From Actinoplanes campanulatus (GTDB taxonomy: Bacteria > Actinomycetota > Actinomycetes > Mycobacteriales > Micromonosporaceae), in assembly GCF_014647795.1 (NCBI RefSeq), contig NZ_BMPW01000016.1:124001-188000 (forward strand): DNA of 64,000 nucleotides, read 5' to 3'. The notes under the pieces were generated by a model. The model saw only the letters and a program-made list of their open reading frames with translations, was not told the DNA's origin and searched no databases. How positions within the stretch are numbered: position 1 is the first letter of the stretch; every line of letters starts with the position of its first letter. Position numbers and translations under genes: made by a program. Of this stretch, positions 59,326-64,000 are shown one piece after another.

Positions 59326-60312
59326 GCGCTGGCCGCGGCCATCCTGCTGACCGGTGGCTGCACCACGGTCAGCGAGGTCGGCCCGGAGACCGTGAGCACC
59401 TGTGGCATCGCCACCGCGAGGCTCGCCGACGAGGACGTCAGCCCGCTCGACCCGCGCCCCACCCCGCAACTGCCGGTCACGGTGAAATCGGCGGACGGGC
59501 GTGACGTCACGGTGCGGTCGGCCGACCGGATCCTGGCCGTCAACCTGTACGGCTCACTCGCCGAGATCGTCTTCAGCCTGGGCCTCGGTGACCGGGTGAT
59601 CGGCCGGGACACCTCGACGGCCTTCCCTTCGGCGGCGAAGCTTCCGCTGGTCACACCGCAGGGGCACGACCTGTCGGCGGAGGCGGTCCTGGCCCTGGAC
59701 CCGACCGTGCTGATCGCCGACGACAGCATCGGCCCGGCCACCGTGCTGAAGCAGATCCGGGACGCCGGCATCCCGGTGATCATCGTCGACGACGAGCAGA
59801 CCCTGGAGCGGATCCCGGACCACATCCGGGCGGTGGCCGGGGCGCTGGGCGTCGCCGAGGCCGGGGAACGCCTGGTCACTCGGGTACAGGGGGAGATCGA
59901 CACGGCCCGGGCGTCGGCGCCGAAGGACGGGACGCCGCCACGGATCGCGTTCCTCTACGTCCGGGGCACGGCCGGGGTCTTCATGATCGGCGGGGACGGG
60001 GCCGGTTCGGACGCGATGATCGAGGCGATCGGCGCGGTGGACGCGGGCACCGCCGCCGGGCTGGCGAAGTTTCGGCCGCTCACCAGCGAAGGGCTGATCA
60101 ACGCGGCGCCGGACGTGATCCTTGTGATGACCGAAGGGCTCGAGTCGGTCGGTGGGGTGGACGGGCTGCTCGAGCTGCCGGGCGTGGCGCAGACCCCGGC
60201 CGGGATCAACCGCCGGATCGTCGACATGGAGGACGGCATCCTGCTGAACTTCGGTGCGCGTACCGGCAAGGCGGTCGAGGCGCTCGCCAAGGCGGTCTAC
60301 GGCCCGTGTTGA
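59233..60312 (+). CDS. hmuT: Hemin ABC transporter substrate-binding lipoprotein
   Basis: A 359-aa periplasmic-type binding protein. Lipobox LLTGGC (Cys43 from the first start) anchors it. The FecB/BtuF-like fold shows RILAVNLYGSLAEIVFSLGL, GHDLSAEAVLALDPTVLIAD and a C-terminal lobe ending LLNFGARTGKAVEALAK. A 45-base duplication repeats 15 residues at the N terminus; starting from the second GTG (59278) would give a normal signal peptide. Start overlaps the preceding stop (GTGA). Delivers heme to HmuUV. Confidence 0.88.
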   Translation: MIQRLHEAASRKAAAVIQRLHEAASRKAAAVALAAAILLTGGCTTVSEVGPETVSTCGIATARLADEDVSPLDPRPTPQLPVTVKSADGRDVTVRSADRILAVNLYGSLAEIVFSLGLGDRVIGRDTSTAFPSAAKLPLVTPQGHDLSAEAVLALDPTVLIADDSIGPATVLKQIRDAGIPVIIVDDEQTLERIPDHIRAVAGALGVAEAGERLVTRVQGEIDTARASAPKDGTPPRIAFLYVRGTAGVFMIGGDGAGSDAMIEAIGAVDAGTAAGLAKFRPLTSEGLINAAPDVILVMTEGLESVGGVDGLLELPGVAQTPAGINRRIVDMEDGILLNFGARTGKAVEALAKAVYGPC

Positions 60313-61415
60313 TCGAACGCTCCGCGCGGAACGACGACCCGGCCGGGCGAAACGGTGTCCTGGATCGCCACGGGGCGCGTCGTGCGTACAGGAGCATGGT
60401 CTTGATCTTGGGGTTGGGTTTGGGCCTGGTAACCATCGGCCTGATCGCGGCGGGGCGTGGGCAGGTGCCGATCTCGCCGGCCGAGGTGGCCGGATCGGTG
60501 CTGCACCGAATCGGCGTGGATCTCGGCCCGCTGCCGTCGGCCGTGCAGGGTGAGAACGCGTTGTGGCTGGTCCGCTTCCCGCGGGTGGTGCTCGCCGTGG
60601 TGGTCGGCGCGGCTCTCGGGTGTGCCGGCGCGCTCATGCAGGGCGTCTTCGGCAACCCGCTCGCCGAGCCGGGAGTCATCGGCGTCTCGTCCGGCGCGGC
60701 CGTCGGCGCGGCCGCGGCCATCGTCAGCGGGATCACGGTGGCGGGCGTCTGGACCACCGCGGCCGCGGCCTTCGCCGGCGGCGTTCTGACCACCTTCATC
60801 GTGTACGCCATGTCGCGCGCGAGTGGCCGGACCGAGGTGGTGACGCTGGTTCTGACCGGTGTGGCCGTCAACGCGACGGCCGGCGCCCTGCTCGGCCTGC
60901 TGATGTTCGTGACCGACGACGACGGCGTCCGGGCGATCGCTTTCTGGCAGCTCGGCAGCCTGGCGCAGGCCACCTGGGGCGCGGTCGCGGTGGCCGCGCC
61001 GTGTGCCGCGGCCGGTCTCGCGCTGGCCTGGGGCCAGGCCCGCAAGCTGGACCTGCTGGCCCTCGGCGAACGCCCGGCCCGGCATCTGGGTGTCGGCACC
61101 GAACGGTTGCGGATCACCGCGATCGTGGCGACCGCGCTGCTCACCGCGTCGGCGGTGGCGTTCACCGGGATCATCACGTTCGTCGGGCTGGTGGTGCCGC
61201 ACCTGATCCGGATGATCGCCGGGCCGGGGCACCGGGTGCTGATCCCGGCGAGCGCGCTGGCCGGCGCGATCGTGGTGGTGACCGGTGATCTGGTCGCCCG
61301 GACCGCGATCGACTACCAGGAGTTGCCGCTGGGGGTGCTGACCGCGGTGGTCGGCGGGCCGGCGTTCTTCTGGCTGCTGCGCCGGACCCGGGCCCGGGCC
61401 GGAGGCTGGGGATGA
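60306..61415 (+). CDS. hmuU: Hemin ABC transporter permease (FecCD family)
   Basis: A 369-aa permease with about ten TM segments: LWLVRFPRVVLAVVVGAALG, the typical GALMQGVFGNPLAEPGVIGV, and VVTGDLVARTAIDYQELPLG near the end. FecCD permeases import heme, siderophores or B12; the flanking genes point to heme. It overlaps hmuT by seven bases and hmuV by four. Confidence 0.93.
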   Translation: MLIERSARNDDPAGRNGVLDRHGARRAYRSMVLILGLGLGLVTIGLIAAGRGQVPISPAEVAGSVLHRIGVDLGPLPSAVQGENALWLVRFPRVVLAVVVGAALGCAGALMQGVFGNPLAEPGVIGVSSGAAVGAAAAIVSGITVAGVWTTAAAAFAGGVLTTFIVYAMSRASGRTEVVTLVLTGVAVNATAGALLGLLMFVTDDDGVRAIAFWQLGSLAQATWGAVAVAAPCAAAGLALAWGQARKLDLLALGERPARHLGVGTERLRITAIVATALLTASAVAFTGIITFVGLVVPHLIRMIAGPGHRVLIPASALAGAIVVVTGDLVARTAIDYQELPLGVLTAVVGGPAFFWLLRRTRARAGGWG

Positions 61416-62167
61416 GAGCCGTCGCCGTGGAAGTCCGTCTGGGCGACCGGCCCGTCGTGAACGGTGTCGATCTCCACGTCTCGCCCGGTGAGGTCGTCGC
61501 GCTGGTCGGGCCGAACGGCGCCGGGAAGTCCACCCTGCTCGCCGCGCTGGCCGGCGACCTCCCGGCGGCCGGGCGGATCGAGATCGCCGGCCGGGAGGTA
61601 CGCGCCTGGAAACCGGTCGAGCTGGCCCGGCAGCGGGCCGTGCTGCCGCAGAAGGCGACGCTGTCGTTCCCGTTCACGGTCGGTGAGGTGGTGGCGATGG
61701 GGCGGGCGCCGTGGGCCGGCCGGCCGGAGGGCGACGACGACCGGGACGCGGTGGACGAGGCGATGCGGCTGACCGGGACGACCGGGTTCGCCGGGCGGCC
61801 GTTCCCGGTGCTGTCCGGCGGGGAACAGGCGCGGGTGGCGCTGGCCCGGGTGCTGGCTCAGCGGACGCCGGTGCTGCTGCTGGACGAGCCGACCGCGGCA
61901 CTCGACCTGCGGCATCAGGAGCTGGTGCTGCGTACCGTCCGGGACCGGGCCGCCGGCGGGGCGGCGGTCATCGTGGTCCTGCACGATCTGGGGCTGGCGG
62001 CGGCGTACGCGGATCGGGCCTACGTGCTGGCCGCTGGTCGGGTCCGCGGTGCGGGGCCGCCCCGGGAGGTGTTCACCGAGGAGCTGCTCAGCGACGTGTA
62101 CCAGCACGGGGTCGAGGTGTTCGGCCATCCGCGGACCGGGACACCGCTCGTGGTGCCGCGACGCTGA
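61412..62167 (+). CDS. hmuV: Hemin ABC transporter ATP-binding protein
   Basis: A 251-aa ATPase: Walker A GPNGAGKST (about residues 33-41), Q-loop VLPQKATL, signature LSGGEQARVALARVLAQ, Walker B VLLLDEPTAALDL, and the switch His in VLHDLGLAA. Typical FepC/HmuV spacing. The ATG overlaps the hmuU stop (ATGA). The 3' end overlaps the convergent Res gene by 80 bases. Confidence 0.94.
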   Translation: MRAVAVEVRLGDRPVVNGVDLHVSPGEVVALVGPNGAGKSTLLAALAGDLPAAGRIEIAGREVRAWKPVELARQRAVLPQKATLSFPFTVGEVVAMGRAPWAGRPEGDDDRDAVDEAMRLTGTTGFAGRPFPVLSGGEQARVALARVLAQRTPVLLLDEPTAALDLRHQELVLRTVRDRAAGGAAVIVVLHDLGLAAAYADRAYVLAAGRVRGAGPPREVFTEELLSDVYQHGVEVFGHPRTGTPLVVPRR

Positions 62168-64000
62168 ACGGGACGCCCAGGGCCGCGAAGAAACGCTTGG
62201 CGCACTCGATCCGCGCCGGGTCGGTGTTCTCGTCGCCTGCGATCACCGTGCAGCCGTCGTCGAGGGCTACCAGCCAGCCGGGGTGGTAGTCGCCGAGTGG
62301 GGTGGGGATCGCGTAGTCGCCGGGCAGCCGCGCGTAGACGACGACGTCCGCGCGGGTCTCCAACTCGTGGACCAGGGCGAGGTCGTTTGTGGCGTGGTCG
62401 TAGATGTTCTTGGCGAGTCGCGGGCCGGCGTGGGTGAGATCGATCCTCGGCCGGACATCGGTGAAGATCGCCCGACGGGCCGGGAGGACGTCGTAGCTGA
62501 GCCCTTGCAGGACCAATGCAGACTTTTCCCGATTTATCAGGATTGCAGTTGCCTCCGCGAAGCGGGCGGGGTCGTTGCGGTACAGGCCGAAGATGCTTGG
62601 GTCGACTCCGGTGAGGACGGCCCCGACCGTGTGCCGGGTGAGGCCGGTCGCCTCCGCGATCTCGCCGATCAGGTCCCGCGCATCGCCGCAGATCGGATAT
62701 GTCCGTACTTGTTGACCGGCCTGCACCTCGATCCGCAGTGGATCGACACGTAGCGAAGCGTCGAGAGCGGCGACACAGCGGGCGATCAGCTCGGCGGAGT
62801 CGAAATCGACCCGGTAGACGGCCCGACGACTGATCCGCTCCACCGCCGCCTGGAACTCCGGCCGGTGGAAGTTGGCGTTGCGCGCGAGCCGGGTGAGACG
62901 ACGGCCGTCGGTCACAGCCCCGAAACCGGCCTCCTTCTGCAATCCCGCCACGAAGGACGCGTAGGACTCGTCGGTCACCACGGTCAGCTCGTTGATCTCG
63001 TGCACAACGGCCGGATCGTCCATCCGCTCGCCGTTGCGGTCCACCGCGAGCCGCAGCCCCCGGCCCACCTCCTGCCGACGGGACACGGTGTTGTCGCTGC
63101 TCTTGAGCATGCCCATGACGAAGACGTTCGGGTTGTCCCACCCTTCGCGCAGAGCGGAGTGGGAGAAGATGAACCGGACCGGCTCCTCCGGCGACAGCAG
63201 CCGCTCCCGATCCCGCAAGATCAGACTGTATGCGTCTATATCGGTGGATGTCGGGTCGACCCAGCACCGGGTGCGCCGGTCGATCGCGAAGTAGCCCTGA
63301 TGGGTCCGCTCCACCGGGATCGACGCCAGGTGGCGCCGGTAGTCGCCGTCCGGCTCGGCCCGGACCAGATCCTCATATTCCTCGACGAAGATCCGGGCGT
63401 ACTCGCCCAGCTCGTCGTCGGCCGAGTAGTCCCGGTACCGGCTGACCCGGTCGATGAAGAGCAGGGACAGCACCTTGATCCCGCGCCCCCAGAGCTCCCG
63501 CTCCTTGTCCAGGTGGGCCCGGATCACCTCACGGATCTGCACCCGCCGGATCGCGGTGACCGGCGCCGACGACGGGGACTCCAGCCCGATCACGGTGATC
63601 TTTTTGACAAGCCTTTCCCGGTACGCCTCCCGCGCGTCCAGCCGGTGCACCAGATCGTGGGTGACCCGGTGGGTGGCCGAGTACCGCAGCACCATCAACG
63701 GGTCGAACCGGCTCAGTGACGCGAGCGACCGCGCCGAGCCGATCCGCTGCGGCTCGTCGATGATCACGACCGGTCGCGCGGCGCTGATCACGTCGATCGG
63801 CCGCCGGGACCGGAACGCGTCGAGCTCGTCGTAGATGCGCCGGTTGTCACGGGCCGCCGAGTTGAACGCCTGGACGTTGATGATCATCACCTGTACGCCG
63901 GCGCCGTCCCGGAACCGCTCCAGTTCGTGCAGCTCCGCGGAGTCGTACACGAAATGCCGCGGCCGCGTGCCGTACGCCTGCCGGAAGTGCTCGCCGGTGA
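62088..64000 (-). CDS. Type III restriction endonuclease Res subunit, C-terminal part (start beyond window)
   Basis: At least 637 residues are visible on the minus strand; the start and Walker A lie past the right edge. An SF2 box IIDEPQ and the motif LRYSATHR precede FIFSHSALREGWDNPNVFVM and QEVGRGLRLAVDR, as in Res subunits. The C-terminal nuclease region reads GDYHPGWLVALDDGCTVIAG then DENTDPARIECAKRFF. In active Res proteins this region has NPDW followed by ETKG; here the Asp is Gly and the E-x-K stretch is absent, so DNA cleavage is doubtful. Its Mod partner would lie outside the window. Confidence 0.85.
   Translation of the reverse strand, partial: TGEHFRQAYGTRPRHFVYDSAELHELERFRDGAGVQVMIINVQAFNSAARDNRRIYDELDAFRSRRPIDVISAARPVVIIDEPQRIGSARSLASLSRFDPLMVLRYSATHRVTHDLVHRLDAREAYRERLVKKITVIGLESPSSAPVTAIRRVQIREVIRAHLDKERELWGRGIKVLSLLFIDRVSRYRDYSADDELGEYARIFVEEYEDLVRAEPDGDYRRHLASIPVERTHQGYFAIDRRTRCWVDPTSTDIDAYSLILRDRERLLSPEEPVRFIFSHSALREGWDNPNVFVMGMLKSSDNTVSRRQEVGRGLRLAVDRNGERMDDPAVVHEINELTVVTDESYASFVAGLQKEAGFGAVTDGRRLTRLARNANFHRPEFQAAVERISRRAVYRVDFDSAELIARCVAALDASLRVDPLRIEVQAGQQVRTYPICGDARDLIGEIAEATGLTRHTVGAVLTGVDPSIFGLYRNDPARFAEATAILINREKSALVLQGLSYDVLPARRAIFTDVRPRIDLTHAGPRLAKNIYDHATNDLALVHELETRADVVVYARLPGDYAIPTPLGDYHPGWLVALDDGCTVIAGDENTDPARIECAKRFFAALGVPFSVAAPRAVSRSADGRTPRPRAGTRR

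Noticed and set aside
1-64000. CRISPR array, tRNA or rRNA genes, integrase
   Set aside because: No regularly spaced repeats, no tRNA-like cloverleaf sequence and no integrase-like protein were recognised; the defence island edges therefore lack obvious integration marks.

Overview
The window is high-GC actinobacterial DNA. Most genes have a strong G/C third-position bias. Gene content resembles a filamentous Micromonosporaceae such as Actinoplanes: a DUF574-type SAM methyltransferase, a DUF397 / XRE-DUF5753 pair, roadblock and DUF2071 proteins, RTX-repeat secreted proteins, AA10 chitin oxidase, and many small regulators. The genus is inferred from content only. No rRNA, tRNA or CRISPR array was recognised.

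Layout. 0-9 kb: ordinary chromosomal genes (epimerase, NTF2-like, VOC, dienelactone hydrolase, two TetR regulators, a DHA2 efflux pump with an adjacent palindromic operator, a TPR-GGDEF protein, a DUF574 methyltransferase). 9.4-12.8 kb: a 102-base imperfect hairpin element and the DUF397 / XRE-DUF5753 locus. The two genes of that locus share a 48-base promoter/operator block. 12.9-14.4 kb: a RutE-like nitroreductase and purC.

14.6-29.6 kb is a defence island and the most interesting part of the window. A NaeI-family type II restriction endonuclease opens it; a C5 cytosine methyltransferase and a Vsr-type endonuclease close it. Between them lies a tightly overlapping operon: a 68-aa protein, a sacsin/Hsp90-like ATPase plus SF2 helicase (apparently one protein split by a one-base frameshift), a NERD nuclease-SF1 helicase fusion, and DrmA- and DrmB-like proteins. 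DrmA, DrmB and a methyltransferase are the DISARM signature, but drmC, drmD and drmE are not seen. The arrangement looks like a DISARM-like core carrying its own NaeI/methylase/Vsr cassette.

29.6-46 kb: an MFS exporter, several secreted proteins (PQQ-like propeller, DUF305 lipoprotein, AA10 LPMO, M4 protease with P domain), an OmpR-type two-component system, BioY, and two tandem RTX genes, one interrupted by an in-frame TAA. A protein-kinase-like protein lacking the catalytic aspartates follows. 45.9-50.1 kb: a LacI-type palindrome precedes a Gfo/Idh dehydrogenase-DUF993-sugar isomerase operon that an IS605-type tnpB element has split. 50.3-55 kb: threonine aldolase and a DUF4132 protein.

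55.1-62.2 kb is a divergent iron/heme module around a DtxR/IdeR-type iron box. One arm encodes an HtaA-like protein, a DUF916-like protein and heme oxygenase; the other encodes a secreted protein and a HmuTUV hemin ABC transporter. The window ends inside a type III restriction (Res) subunit whose nuclease motif looks lost.
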